DNA of 64,000 bases from Paenibacillus sp. FSL R5-0341 (GTDB lineage: Bacteria; Bacillota; Bacilli; Paenibacillales; Paenibacillaceae). Both the position numbers and the translations under genes were made by a program. Location of the stretch: assembly GCF_037975235.1 (NCBI RefSeq), contig NZ_CP150241.1, positions 558,001 to 622,000 of the forward strand. The letters are read 5' to 3'. Position 1 is the first letter of the stretch; each line of letters begins with the position of its first letter. The notes under the pieces are model-generated. The model was not told the DNA's origin. It worked only from the letters and a program-made list of their open reading frames with translations, and did not search any database. Positions 1 to 8,122 of the stretch are shown one piece after another.

Positions 1-870
1 AACATTTATCGCAAAGTGGCAGGTGCTGAATCCTGGGAGCCGCTGACTGCCAATCGGGTAACCGGGCTAGACCCAAGTGATCTCGTGTACCCAGACGTCA
101 TTCGGTATAACTCCTACGACGGACTGGAGATTGAAGCGCTTTTGTTCAAAGCAAAGCCTGAGCAGGCCAATGGTTACACGGTATTTTGGCCGCATGGTGG
201 GCCGCAAGCATCGGAAGCGAAGTTTTTCCGGCCAATGTTCCAGATGATGCTCGCTCAGGGCTATCATATCTTTGCACCGAACTTCCGTGGCAGTACCGGA
301 TATGGTGCGGAATTCGTCAAATTGGTTGAGCGGGATTGGGGCGAAGGCCCAAGGCTGGACTGTGTTGCCGGAATTAACTGGCTGTTTGATCAGGGAATTA
401 CCTCGCCGGAGCGGTTGTTTGTGGTAGGTGGAAGTTACGGTGGATACATGACCCTGCTACTAGCAGGGCGCCATCCGGAGCTGTTCCGGGCCGCGGTCGA
501 TATTTTTGGGCCGAGCAACCTGTTCACATTCCTGGAATCCGTGCCGGAAGACTGGAAGCCGATGATGGATAACTGGCTGGGTGATCCGATCCGTGACCGC
601 GAACGCCTAACGAAGGATTCACCGATTACGTATCTGGATCAGATGGTAAACCCGATGCTGGTCATTCAGGGAGCCAATGATCCAAGAGTCGTGAAGGCTG
701 AATCCGATCAGATCGTGGCTGCGCTTCAGTCAAAGGGGCTGGATGTGGAATACATCGTTCTGGACGATGAGGGTCATGGCTTCTCCAGAAAGACAAACGA
801 GATTCTCGTGTATCGCCGGATGTTGGAGTTTTTGCAGAAACATCAGGAGTCACCCGTCGCACAGGCTTAA
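1..870 (+). CDS. S9 (prolyl oligopeptidase) family serine peptidase, 5'-truncated by window edge
   Basis: C-terminal catalytic domain of an alpha/beta-hydrolase peptidase of the prolyl oligopeptidase/acylaminoacyl peptidase group, which cleaves short peptides in the cytoplasm. The reading frame is open from base 1, so the GTG at 16 is internal and the N-terminal beta-propeller lies outside the window. Visible: an HGGP oxyanion segment near base 195, the nucleophile elbow GGSYGGYM near base 430 (catalytic Ser), an Asp in GANDPRV near base 675, and the catalytic His in DEGHGF near base 775. The stop is followed by a strong hairpin terminator at 917. Family assignment is firm; substrate is unknown. 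Confidence 0.9.
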   Translation, partial: NIYRKVAGAESWEPLTANRVTGLDPSDLVYPDVIRYNSYDGLEIEALLFKAKPEQANGYTVFWPHGGPQASEAKFFRPMFQMMLAQGYHIFAPNFRGSTGYGAEFVKLVERDWGEGPRLDCVAGINWLFDQGITSPERLFVVGGSYGGYMTLLLAGRHPELFRAAVDIFGPSNLFTFLESVPEDWKPMMDNWLGDPIRDRERLTKDSPITYLDQMVNPMLVIQGANDPRVVKAESDQIVAALQSKGLDVEYIVLDDEGHGFSRKTNEILVYRRMLEFLQKHQESPVAQA

Positions 871-916
871 GTTGAGCGGGGTTTCATCGTTGATCGAAAT
901 ATATCGTGGTAGGACG

Positions 917-954
917 AAAACCGCCAGAGATCATCATTGATCTTTGGCGGTTTT
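917..954 (+). terminator. Intrinsic terminator after the S9 peptidase
   Basis: AAAACCGCCAGAGATCA pairs with TGATCTTTGGCGGTTTT around a short TCAT loop. Both flanks carry A/T runs, so it can act in both directions, although the neighbouring minus-strand gene ends 90 bases further right. Confidence 0.8.
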
Positions 955-1043
955 ATGCATTCGCCCGGATGTTGGGCGACATATATGGAAGTATACATAC
1001 GTAAGTTTGGAAGGCCGATATCCTTTGAGCACCCTGTCTAAAT

Positions 1044-2081
1044 CTAATCATCCAGTAATGCAAGAATTGAATCAATGGATTGCTCTGCCCACTGTGCAAA
1101 AGGCAGGTCGGCTGCCCACGTCACTTGTCCTGTCGCTTTGGCTTCACCCCACCACAGGATACGTTGATAGAGCAGATGCACGCTGAGACGTGCACGGAAG
1201 TGCTGACATTTCTCCACATCTGCTGCACAGACCAGATCCCGGTAGCAGCGAAGGAACTGTGCGGCCAGTTCTGGCTTACCCTCACGGACATACCTGGTGG
1301 ACATTTTGGTCAAGTCGGCTGTGCCGTCTCCGAAATAGGCAGTTGTAAAATCGAACAGACCACTAATTTGCCAGTCTGAAGAAGGATCATCCTTTTTTTG
1401 AACTAGCACATTCTCGACCTTGAAGTCTCCCATGACAAACCCGGGAACAGCTTTGGACCGAAATGCCGGTTCCGCATTCTTGAATTGCTCGTCCACCCAC
1501 TGCACATCTTCATCCGTAATCACCGAGTACTGTTCAGCATCATGTAACCAGTGGCGGATAGTTCCGTACAACCAGTCCAGATAATCGCCTGCAAAGGAAA
1601 CAATCTGCTTCGCTACAGGGTCATATTCCCCAGCATCAGGCACCTTCCAGCGGTGCAGTTCAGCCAAAGTATGGGCAAACATACAGGCGATCTCTTCCTG
1701 ATCTTGCTGTGACAGTGAGATCTGGAATGCTGGATCATACAGGTGATTCCCGGGCAGGCGCGGCATGATGGCATAACTCCAACCTAGAAGATTGATATCT
1801 TCATGTAATAAATAGGGGGCAGGGACGGGAATGGACGTATGCTTCGCCAGTTGTTCTACGAAGAACTTTTCTTCCTGTAACTGTCCTGAGTATAACGGAT
1901 TACCTTTCAGAATATATTCTCCACGGGAAGAGCGGATGAGCAGTGTCTGACCCATAACGCCTTTATCCGTTCGTTGATAATCTTCAAGGGTTCCCAGATC
2001 GTATTCATTCAGCGCATCTTGCAATGAAGCTGCGGCCACTTCGCCGAGCTGATTGGAACCAAAATATATACGGGTTGTCAT
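1044..2081 (-). CDS. Phosphotransferase of the aminoglycoside/choline kinase-like family
   Basis: A 345-residue APH-like kinase fold protein. Visible: a lysine-containing N-lobe segment (GEYILKGN), the catalytic-loop region GFVMGDFKVENVLV (the usual HGD is MGD, with the Asn retained) and the DFG-equivalent FDFTTAYFGDGTADL. Such proteins transfer phosphate from ATP to small hydroxylated molecules; the substrate cannot be read from sequence and aminoglycoside resistance should not be assumed. The ATG is preceded by AGGAGGG nine bases upstream. It lies 21 bases downstream of the SUKH gene on the same strand, so the two are probably co-transcribed. Confidence 0.75.
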   Translation of the reverse strand: MTTRIYFGSNQLGEVAAASLQDALNEYDLGTLEDYQRTDKGVMGQTLLIRSSRGEYILKGNPLYSGQLQEEKFFVEQLAKHTSIPVPAPYLLHEDINLLGWSYAIMPRLPGNHLYDPAFQISLSQQDQEEIACMFAHTLAELHRWKVPDAGEYDPVAKQIVSFAGDYLDWLYGTIRHWLHDAEQYSVITDEDVQWVDEQFKNAEPAFRSKAVPGFVMGDFKVENVLVQKKDDPSSDWQISGLFDFTTAYFGDGTADLTKMSTRYVREGKPELAAQFLRCYRDLVCAADVEKCQHFRARLSVHLLYQRILWWGEAKATGQVTWAADLPFAQWAEQSIDSILALLDD

Positions 2082-2102
2082 ATGGCCGGACCCTCCTGGA
2101 TT

Positions 2103-3077
2103 TTAGTCCTCATCCTGTTCGTCAGACAGGTCATACGTATCCTCATCGAGCAAGCCACGGATGAAAGCTTCAAAATTCGGCGCAAGATATGTAATCTCAT
2201 AATCATTTTCCTGATCCACATGAACCACACAAGGCTCGCCTTCAGGACCACAGAATCGATAATCCAGCATAACGACATCATGACCAGCGGACGGACAATC
2301 ACAGATTACAATCCCCAGATCGGGGTATCCCCAATCTTCGATCATGAACCGACTTCCCAACTCACCGCCCAGCGCGTATATCTTATCGTGTCCGATTCCC
2401 ATAATGCTTGAAATGGCGATGTGATCATCAGCCCAGGAAGTCGCTTCTTTGGTAGGAAATACAGTGCGCGCGGGGATGCCGCCGTTCTGGGTATTCATTA
2501 AATGAATATAGGAAGCGGGCAGCTTGTACCCCAGTTCCTTCTCAATAGACACGATCTCTTCTTCATCAAAAGGTTCCGATACATGATTTTCCTGCGCATA
2601 ATCGCTGTGTACCCAGAACGTTGCGGGAGCGTAAGTCCCTGATGCCGCTCTTAGATGGTTCTGTGTGCCGCTCTGCTCCAATGCTGCGATATTCTCTTCA
2701 TGGCGTTGACGATCCAGCCGCATCTTCTCCGCTTGGGGACGAATCTGGCGAAGGAATTCAAGGGTAGATTCATCATGAGGCAGAAGTTCGTCAGCTCTCT
2801 CAAAAGCCAGTAGTGCCTGTTCATAACTTGCGATGTAACAGTATGCATAACCCAAGCGATATTGCCAGAGCGGGTCGTTTACCCCTTGCTCCTCGACAGA
2901 CAACAAATGTTGAATAGCTTCGCGGTATCGTGCGTCATTATTATAGGCTCTGGCGAGTTGACCAATCAGATCATAATCCCGCTCTGAGACGGGGATACGT
3001 TCAATACGTTCGATAATGAGTCTGAATTGGTCCTGCTCATGCCACAAGTTGATTTGTTCCAGCAGTTCTCTATCCAT
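2103..3077 (-). CDS. SMI1/KNR4 (SUKH) domain protein with TPR-like N-terminus
   Basis: A 324-residue protein. Residues about 1-130 look like helical TPR-type repeats (alternating short helices rich in Leu/Ala/Tyr, such as GYAYCYIASYEQALLAFERA). Residues about 175-310 match the SUKH fold: EKELGYKLPASYIHLM followed by NGG and later a GDxG-like GYPDLGIVICDCPSAGHDVVMLDY. SUKH proteins are frequently immunity partners of polymorphic nuclease toxins, but no toxin gene is adjacent here. GAGG lies seven bases before the ATG. First gene of a two-gene unit with the phosphotransferase. Confidence 0.75.
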   Translation of the reverse strand: MDRELLEQINLWHEQDQFRLIIERIERIPVSERDYDLIGQLARAYNNDARYREAIQHLLSVEEQGVNDPLWQYRLGYAYCYIASYEQALLAFERADELLPHDESTLEFLRQIRPQAEKMRLDRQRHEENIAALEQSGTQNHLRAASGTYAPATFWVHSDYAQENHVSEPFDEEEIVSIEKELGYKLPASYIHLMNTQNGGIPARTVFPTKEATSWADDHIAISSIMGIGHDKIYALGGELGSRFMIEDWGYPDLGIVICDCPSAGHDVVMLDYRFCGPEGEPCVVHVDQENDYEITYLAPNFEAFIRGLLDEDTYDLSDEQDED

Positions 3078-3143
3078 TAATAGGCCTCATTTCAGTCGGA
3101 GGGATGTGAATCTCTTCCAAACTATCTTACTAGGTTAAGGGAC

Positions 3144-3200
3144 AAAAAAACACTCCCGCATGCAGATAGCCATGAAGGCATTCTATCCAAGGGAGTGCTT
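3144..3200 (-). terminator. Intrinsic terminator downstream of nrdB
   Basis: CACTCCC and GGGAGTG arms flank a long loop. Read on the minus strand the hairpin is followed by a seven-T run, placing it 45-100 bases past the nrdB stop. Confidence 0.7.
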
Positions 3201-3243
3201 TAATGTGTGCTTATTTATATTGGTAATACTCGATCAGTAGAGT

Positions 3244-4275
3244 TTACAAATCGTCAAATCCGTTATCGTCGCCAACTTTACCGTAGTTACGGGATTTGGC
3301 TTCGAAGAAGTCGGTTTTGGTTGCATTCAGTGCTTCATCGGAAAATGGTTTGATCCAAGGCATGCAGTTTACATCCACACCTTCATACGCTTTCTCCATA
3401 CCCATCAGACGCAGACGTTTGTTGGCGATGTACTTGATGTAGTCTTCCAACTCGTTCAGGTCAATACCGCGTACGTTGCTGAGTGTGTAATGTGCCCAGT
3501 TGGTTTCAAGCTCAACAGCACGATGGATGGTTTTGTATACATAGTCCATGTTCTCAGGTGTGTTCAGTTCAGGGAAGTCTACCAGCAACTGTTTGTACAC
3601 TTCAGCGAAGAAGTAGCAGTGTTGGTTTTCATCCCGCTGGATATACGAGATCATTTGGCTGGTTGCCATCATTTTCTGGTCACGGGCCAGATTGTAGAAG
3701 AAGGCAAACGTACTATAGAAGAAGATTCCTTCGAGTACCAGATCGGCTACCATCGCTTGGAAGAATGTCTGTGGAGACGGCTCGTCCCGGAAGTTTTGAT
3801 AGATATCAGCGATGAAACGGTTGCGGTCAAGCAGAACTGGATCATGTTTCCAGTATTCAAAAATTTCTTTTTGCTCCCGATCGGATACGATCGAAGACAG
3901 GACGTAGGAATACGATTGGTTATGAACGACTTCCTGTTGTCCGATAATGGCCGAGATCGCTTCGAGTGAAGAATCAGTAAAGTAACGTTTTACGTCACCA
4001 ACAAACATCGTCTGCATGGAATCAAGTACCGCGAGCAGGGAGATATTGATTTTGAACGTACGTTGTTCTTCCTCGTCCAGTTGAGCAAACTGGGAAGCAT
4101 CTTTGGACATTGGAATCTCGTCTGCGATCCAGTGGTTGAGCAGCAGTACTTTGTATAATTTGTACATATGAGGCATGCGAATGTCGTTCCAGTTCAGGAT
4201 ACCGGAGCATTCACCTTCAATAATACGGGTCGATTGGTTAGGGGCTTCGGTGTTGAAAATTTTCTGTACTTGCAT
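3244..4275 (-). CDS. nrdB: Ribonucleoside-diphosphate reductase, beta subunit (class I)
   Basis: Small subunit of class I ribonucleotide reductase; it houses the metal/tyrosyl-radical cofactor that starts nucleotide reduction in NrdA. All expected ligands are visible, counted from the chosen start: Asp85 in LAVLDSMQ, Glu115 and His118 in EVVH, radical Tyr122 in HNQSY, Glu182 in LEGIFFY, and Glu216 and His219 in DENQH. These positions nearly equal the E. coli numbering. An in-frame GTG at 4287 overlaps the ribosome site; the ATG at 4275 lies a proper distance after AAGGAG and is preferred (343 residues). It follows nrdA on the same strand after a 208-base gap that contains its own terminator. 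Confidence 0.96.
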   Translation of the reverse strand: MQVQKIFNTEAPNQSTRIIEGECSGILNWNDIRMPHMYKLYKVLLLNHWIADEIPMSKDASQFAQLDEEEQRTFKINISLLAVLDSMQTMFVGDVKRYFTDSSLEAISAIIGQQEVVHNQSYSYVLSSIVSDREQKEIFEYWKHDPVLLDRNRFIADIYQNFRDEPSPQTFFQAMVADLVLEGIFFYSTFAFFYNLARDQKMMATSQMISYIQRDENQHCYFFAEVYKQLLVDFPELNTPENMDYVYKTIHRAVELETNWAHYTLSNVRGIDLNELEDYIKYIANKRLRLMGMEKAYEGVDVNCMPWIKPFSDEALNATKTDFFEAKSRNYGKVGDDNGFDDL

Positions 4276-4304
4276 TGTTCCGTTCACTCCTTGAATTTCA
4301 TAAT

Positions 4305-4320
4305 GTTCTGCCGACAGAAC
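4305..4320. promoter_or_regulatory. Short palindrome in the nrdB leader
   Basis: GTTCTG-CCGA-CAGAAC, a perfect 6+6 inverted repeat 30 bases upstream of the nrdB start. It could be a small operator or an RNA hairpin near the ribosome site. It is not the GAAC-N4-GTTC arrangement of a Bacillus LexA box. Confidence 0.35.
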
Positions 4321-4373
4321 TTTGGAAAAGCATCTATATCAACATCTTGCGATGCTGTGATCGTATTTTAGGC

Positions 4374-4424
4374 AAAAAAGAACCAGGGCAACGCCATTTT
4401 GCAATCAAAACAGGATGCCCTGGT
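4374..4424 (-). terminator. Intrinsic terminator between nrdA and nrdB
   Basis: ACCAGGGCA and TGCCCTGGT form perfect 9-bp arms (4382-4390 and 4416-4424). On the minus strand they are followed by six T residues (4374-4379). It would end or attenuate the nrdA transcript before nrdB, so subunit ratio may depend on readthrough or on a second start. Confidence 0.75.
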
Positions 4425-4483
4425 GGTCACCTTGAATCTAGTAAATCTTCTCTATCGTGGATAAAACGTAACTTGCGATAAAA

Positions 4484-6802
4484 TCAAGCTTCTTCAATCG
4501 TTAATGCCCGGCTACGAACATAATAAGTTGATTTCATGCCGGCTCTCCAGGCGTGCAGATGCAATTCCAGGAATTCGGTTGCTTTGATATCCGGTCGAAC
4601 GTAGAAGTTGAAGCTTTGTCCCTGATCGACGTGACGCTGACGGGCAGCTGCCATATTAATGGAAGCATGTTGATCCACCATGAACGCCGTTTGGTAATAA
4701 GGGCTTGTTTTTTCGGACAGATCCGGAGCCGGATTGGCAATTTTGTACGTTGTTTTCTCTTCATAAGATAACAGCTCATAGAGCGGATCAATACTAGCCG
4801 TTGAACCGGCAATGATGGACGTGGAACCGTTAGGTGCAATGGCGAACAACCAAGCATTACGTACACCGTTTTGTTGTACTTCAGCTTGCAGTTCTTTCCA
4901 CTGTTCGGTTGTCACGAACTCGCCTACACGCTCACCTGACGTGTACTCGCGTTGGTCAAAGTAGTGACCACTTTCCCAATCGGAACCTTTGAATTTCGGA
5001 TAATGTCCTTTTTCTTTGGACAGCTCCATACTGGATTTCACGAGCAGGTAGTTAATTTTTTCATACAGATTGTCGTTATATGTTACCGCTTCTTCAGACT
5101 CCCAATGAATGCCTTCGAGAGCAAGCAGGTGGTGAAGTCCAAACGTTCCCAGACCGACTGCGCGATATTGGCTGTTGGTATATTGGGCTTGCAACACTTC
5201 AATGTTGTTAATGTCGATAACGTTGTCCAGCATGCGCACCTGAATCGGAACGAGACGTTCCAATACATTATGAGGTATAGCACGTGCCAGATGGATGGAG
5301 TTCAGGTTGCAGACAACAAAGTCGCCAGGCACTTTGGAAATCACGATGCGAGTTTGTCCATCTTTGGTTACGAGTTCTTCCTTTTCAATCACAGTGGCAG
5401 ACTGGTTCTGCATGATTTCGGTACACAGGTTGGAGGAGTATACCATACCGTGCGCACGGTTAGGATTCGCGCGGTTAACCGTATCCCGGTAGAACATGTA
5501 TGGCGTACCTGTCTCCAGTTGGGATTTCAGTACACGCTTCATGATATCGATCGCCTGTACTGTAATCCGGGACAGCAGTGGGTGATTCACCGCTTCTTCG
5601 TATTTATCACGGAACGCACCTTCGCCAAAGGACTCATCATAGAAATCTTCCAATCCGAGTGCACGACCATTTTCGTCTTTCCAGCCCATCACTTTCTTCG
5701 TTTCGTGCGGACAGAACAGGCTCCATTCGCCGCGAGTGGATACCCGCTCCATGAACAAGTCAGGCAGACAGATGCCGTGGAATACGTCATGCGCACGCAT
5801 CCGCTCGTCGCCGTTGTTCAGCTTCAGATCGAGGAAAGCCAGGATGTCTTTGTGGAAAACGTCCAGGTAGACGGCAATGGCACCTTTACGTGTACCGAGC
5901 TGGTCTACGCTGACCGCTGTATTGTTCAGTTGGCGAATCCAAGGGATTACACCGGAACTTGTATTTTGGTGACCACGGATATCCGAACCACGAGCTCTGA
6001 CTTTGCCGAGGTAAACGCCGATGCCGCCACCCATTTTGCTCAGACGTGCTACATCCGTGTTGGAATCGAAGATACCTTCGAGTGAGTCGTCCACCGTATC
6101 AATGAAGCAGCTGGAGAGTTGTCCGGCTACTTTTTTTCCTGCATTGGACATCGTAGGAGTAGCTGCGGTCATGTACATGTTGCTCATTGCCCAGTAAGCT
6201 TCCTTGACGAGATCCATACGTTTCTCGGCAGGTTCCTGATGCATTAGGAACATGGCGATTACCATATAACGTTCTTGCGGCAATTCCATTACTTTTCCAT
6301 CAAAATCGTGAGCGAGGTAACGTTCTGCCAGTGTGAGCAAGCCGATGTAATCGAAGAGCAGATCGTTGCGATAGTCAATGCACTCAGCAAGTTCGTCGAT
6401 CTGTTCTTTGGTGTAACATTCCAGCAATTCTTCGCGGTAGATACCTTTCTTCACGAGATCTACAAGGAGAGGATGGAATGCCCCGTAAGGCTCGTCCGCG
6501 TAAGATTTGTATCTGCGGTTGGTAGCCGCTTTTTTGTATAGGGAAGTGAGCAGGGAGCGTGCCGCTGCAAATTTCCAATTAGGCTCCTCTTTAGTTACGA
6601 GTTCCAGTGCGCTCATGATAAAAGCGTTGCTGATTTCGTCTCCGGTAACTTCATCACGGCGGAGCTTGCTGTTTACCCCACGTACCAGACGTTCCTTGTC
6701 CAGCATTTCCAGTCCTTCCAGAGTACGGTCTGCATATACCGAGATGCGCATATCATCAAAGGCAAGCTGGCGGTTGTTCGGCTTGGTCACAACTTGTGGC
6801 AT
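4484..6802 (-). CDS. nrdA: Ribonucleoside-diphosphate reductase, alpha subunit (class I)
   Basis: Catalytic subunit of class I ribonucleotide reductase; makes dNDPs from NDPs. From the chosen ATG (6802, seven bases after GAGG; the ATG at 6823 has no ribosome site) it is 772 residues. Active-site residues are visible: Cys232 (QLSSCF), Asn458-Cys460-Glu462 (SNLCTE), Cys498 (VVCNLN) and the radical-relay pair Tyr760-Tyr761 (STYYVRS). Two oddities: no canonical ATP-cone is obvious in the N-terminal 100 residues, and the chain ends in RALTIEEA without the C-terminal CxxC-type pair normally used for reduction by thioredoxin. It is probably expressed from the NrdR-box promoter near 7.3 kb through a long leader. 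Confidence 0.95.
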   Translation of the reverse strand: MPQVVTKPNNRQLAFDDMRISVYADRTLEGLEMLDKERLVRGVNSKLRRDEVTGDEISNAFIMSALELVTKEEPNWKFAAARSLLTSLYKKAATNRRYKSYADEPYGAFHPLLVDLVKKGIYREELLECYTKEQIDELAECIDYRNDLLFDYIGLLTLAERYLAHDFDGKVMELPQERYMVIAMFLMHQEPAEKRMDLVKEAYWAMSNMYMTAATPTMSNAGKKVAGQLSSCFIDTVDDSLEGIFDSNTDVARLSKMGGGIGVYLGKVRARGSDIRGHQNTSSGVIPWIRQLNNTAVSVDQLGTRKGAIAVYLDVFHKDILAFLDLKLNNGDERMRAHDVFHGICLPDLFMERVSTRGEWSLFCPHETKKVMGWKDENGRALGLEDFYDESFGEGAFRDKYEEAVNHPLLSRITVQAIDIMKRVLKSQLETGTPYMFYRDTVNRANPNRAHGMVYSSNLCTEIMQNQSATVIEKEELVTKDGQTRIVISKVPGDFVVCNLNSIHLARAIPHNVLERLVPIQVRMLDNVIDINNIEVLQAQYTNSQYRAVGLGTFGLHHLLALEGIHWESEEAVTYNDNLYEKINYLLVKSSMELSKEKGHYPKFKGSDWESGHYFDQREYTSGERVGEFVTTEQWKELQAEVQQNGVRNAWLFAIAPNGSTSIIAGSTASIDPLYELLSYEEKTTYKIANPAPDLSEKTSPYYQTAFMVDQHASINMAAARQRHVDQGQSFNFYVRPDIKATEFLELHLHAWRAGMKSTYYVRSRALTIEEA

Positions 6803-6844
6803 GAATATTCCTCGCTTTCGCATGTTTAAGAGATAAATTGGAGA

Positions 6845-6864
6845 AATTCTTTATATAAAGAATT
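6845..6864. promoter_or_regulatory. Perfect 20-bp palindrome before nrdA
   Basis: AATTCTTTAT followed by its exact reverse complement ATAAAGAATT, about 43 bases upstream of the nrdA ATG. It does not match the NrdR consensus. It may be an operator or an AU-rich RNA hairpin near the ribosome site. Confidence 0.4.
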
Positions 6865-6991
6865 GAGTGTCTTCTTACGGTGAGAAAAAGGTAAAGGTTG
6901 CGTTTGGCGGACTGAAACGGCGGTGACAGGTCATGTCTTAAATCGCTCAACTTGAGGAGCACAAAACAGCACAATGCAGAACATGCTCATA

Positions 6992-7027
6992 TAAAAAGCA
7001 TTCTCCCCGCCTCGCGGCTGAAAATGC
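6992..7027 (-). terminator. Attenuator-like terminator inside the nrdA leader
   Basis: On the minus strand GCATTTTC...GAGAATGC (one G-U pair) encloses CCGC-GAG-GCGG and is followed directly by TTTTT. It lies about 190 bases upstream of the nrdA start and about 250 bases downstream of the candidate promoter. It would stop transcription before nrdA unless antitermination occurs. Confidence 0.7.
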
Positions 7028-7276
7028 CCATGGATGCTCTGGCTTCCTTACTGTCTTAGAGGTTCAGTATATCGACAGAAAAGGGTGCTTATGTAAGCTT
7101 TTGTCTATTGCAGATGTACCTGTAGTTTGAGGATACCGGATGCAGTCCAAACAGCCCCGTTAACCTCCGAGTCAACTCTGTTTCGAGAAAGCGATTTACA
7201 CCTACAGGGACGTGCCTTTGGAGGTGATTTCATCCTGTTTTTCGCGAGAATGCAGAAGGTGACTAATAGAAGCGGA
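7028..7276 (-). ncRNA. Structured nrdA leader, candidate cis-regulatory RNA
   Basis: About 250 nt between the NrdR-box promoter and the leader terminator. Complementary segments include CCTGTAG/CTACAGG, AAACAG/CTGTTT, CTGTC/GACAG and GCTTA-CA-TAAGC. I looked for the cobalamin riboswitch signatures expected for a class Ia nrd operon (AAxxGGGAA and the B12 box) and did not find convincing matches. The class is therefore unassigned; the attenuation role is inferred from the terminator alone. Confidence 0.35.
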
Positions 7277-7281
7277 GAAAT

Positions 7282-7310
7282 CTAGTGTTACTACATTTTG
7301 TAGCTGTCAA
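7282..7310 (-). promoter_or_regulatory. Candidate nrdA promoter between the NrdR boxes
   Basis: Minus strand: a perfect TTGACA -35 (7305-7310), 17-base spacer, then CACTAG at the -10 position (7282-7287), which is a weak match. The -35 sits in the gap between the two NrdR-like boxes and the downstream box occupies the spacer, which fits repression by NrdR. Confidence 0.4.
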
Positions 7311-7335
7311 CATACTGTAACCCAACATATTGTGT
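7288..7335. promoter_or_regulatory. Pair of NrdR-box-like sites
   Basis: Box at 7320-7335, ACCCAACATATTGTGT, matches 14 of 16 positions of the NrdR consensus aCaCwAtATaTwGtgt. A second, weaker box at 7288-7303, TTACTACATTTTGTAG, matches 10 of 16. Their starts are 32 bp apart, about three helical turns, the usual NrdR spacing. NrdR represses nrd operons when dATP/ATP is high. Confidence 0.6.
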
Positions 7336-7475
7336 TTGTAAAGTGGGCCGATACAGTAAAACGTAATTCCGAGTATACCATTTAAGCCAGGAATCCGCAA
7401 AGGAAAAGGACTGGAAGATTTGAAGATTTATCAAAAAAAAATTTTGACCAATTTGAATGACGTCTTCACGTCAGT

Positions 7476-7505
7476 TTGAATTGTAACGTATTCAACTGGT
7501 AGAAT
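7476..7505 (+). promoter_or_regulatory. Sigma-A-type promoter for the MTH1187 gene
   Basis: TTGAAT, 18-base spacer, TAGAAT, about 70 bases before the start codon. A TGACG-N6-CGTCA inverted repeat (7458-7473) lies just upstream and could be an operator. Confidence 0.5.
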
Positions 7506-7576
7506 AAAAACAGTCAAAAATCGACTAAAAATAAGTGGCAGCGGTTGTTCACGGGGCCCAGAGGAGGCGGAGCAAA

Positions 7577-7903
7577 ATGGCAATAGCAGAAGTGACTGTA
7601 ATTCCAATTGGAACAGGTACGACGAGTCTGAGCAGTTATGTGGCAGACATGCAGAAGGTATTGGAACATCAACGGGGCATTACATATCAGTTAACTTCCA
7701 TGAGCACCATTATTGAGGGGCCGCTTAACGAGGTCTTTACAGCAATTGCGGCTTTGCATGAAGCACCGTTTTTGTCAGGAGCTCAGCGTGTATCCACATC
7801 TGTCAAGATCGACGACCGTCGGGATAAACCGGATGCCTCAAGCATACAGAAGCTACAATCGGTTCAGGACAAACTGACATCACTTCAGACAAGACCTAAT
7901 TAA
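7577..7903 (+). CDS. MTH1187 family thiamine-binding protein
   Basis: A 108-residue single-domain protein starting AIAEVTVIPIGTGTTSLSSYV, with the internal YQLTSMSTIIEG segment typical of the MTH1187/YkoF-like thiamine-binding family. These small cytoplasmic proteins bind thiamine-like ligands; their physiological role is unclear. The ATG at 7577 is chosen because GAGGAGG lies just upstream; the upstream GTG at 7535 has none. Single-gene unit between a promoter and a strong terminator. Confidence 0.85.
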   Translation: MAIAEVTVIPIGTGTTSLSSYVADMQKVLEHQRGITYQLTSMSTIIEGPLNEVFTAIAALHEAPFLSGAQRVSTSVKIDDRRDKPDASSIQKLQSVQDKLTSLQTRPN

Positions 7904-7942
7904 CCAAGTACAACGCGTGAAAAAAATAGTCTCAAATCACTA

Positions 7943-7974
7943 CTGCAAGTCCCGGTCCGGGGCTTGCAGTTTTT
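7943..7974 (+). terminator. Intrinsic terminator after the MTH1187 gene
   Basis: CTGCAAGTCCCGG pairs with CCGGGGCTTGCAG (one G-U) and is followed by TTTTT. Confidence 0.85.
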
Positions 7975-8122
7975 GCTCTTTATTGTGGTTTTCAAAGTTA
8001 GAAGATTCTTGCAAGGATTCTTTCAGAAATTCGCAGATTCTGCCGTGTCTTTCAACGAGAGATCACATGTTTTATAGTATACTGTCAAGCTTTGTCGACG
8101 GTGGTATAAGAGGAAAGGAGCG

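Noticed and set aside
4952..6085. A 377-codon open frame on the plus strand
   Set aside because: It lies wholly antisense to nrdA, has no ribosome site and no family resemblance; nrdA has all catalytic motifs.
7028..7276. Cobalamin riboswitch in the nrdA leader
   Set aside because: The GGGAA and B12-box motifs are absent or too weak; kept only as an unassigned leader.
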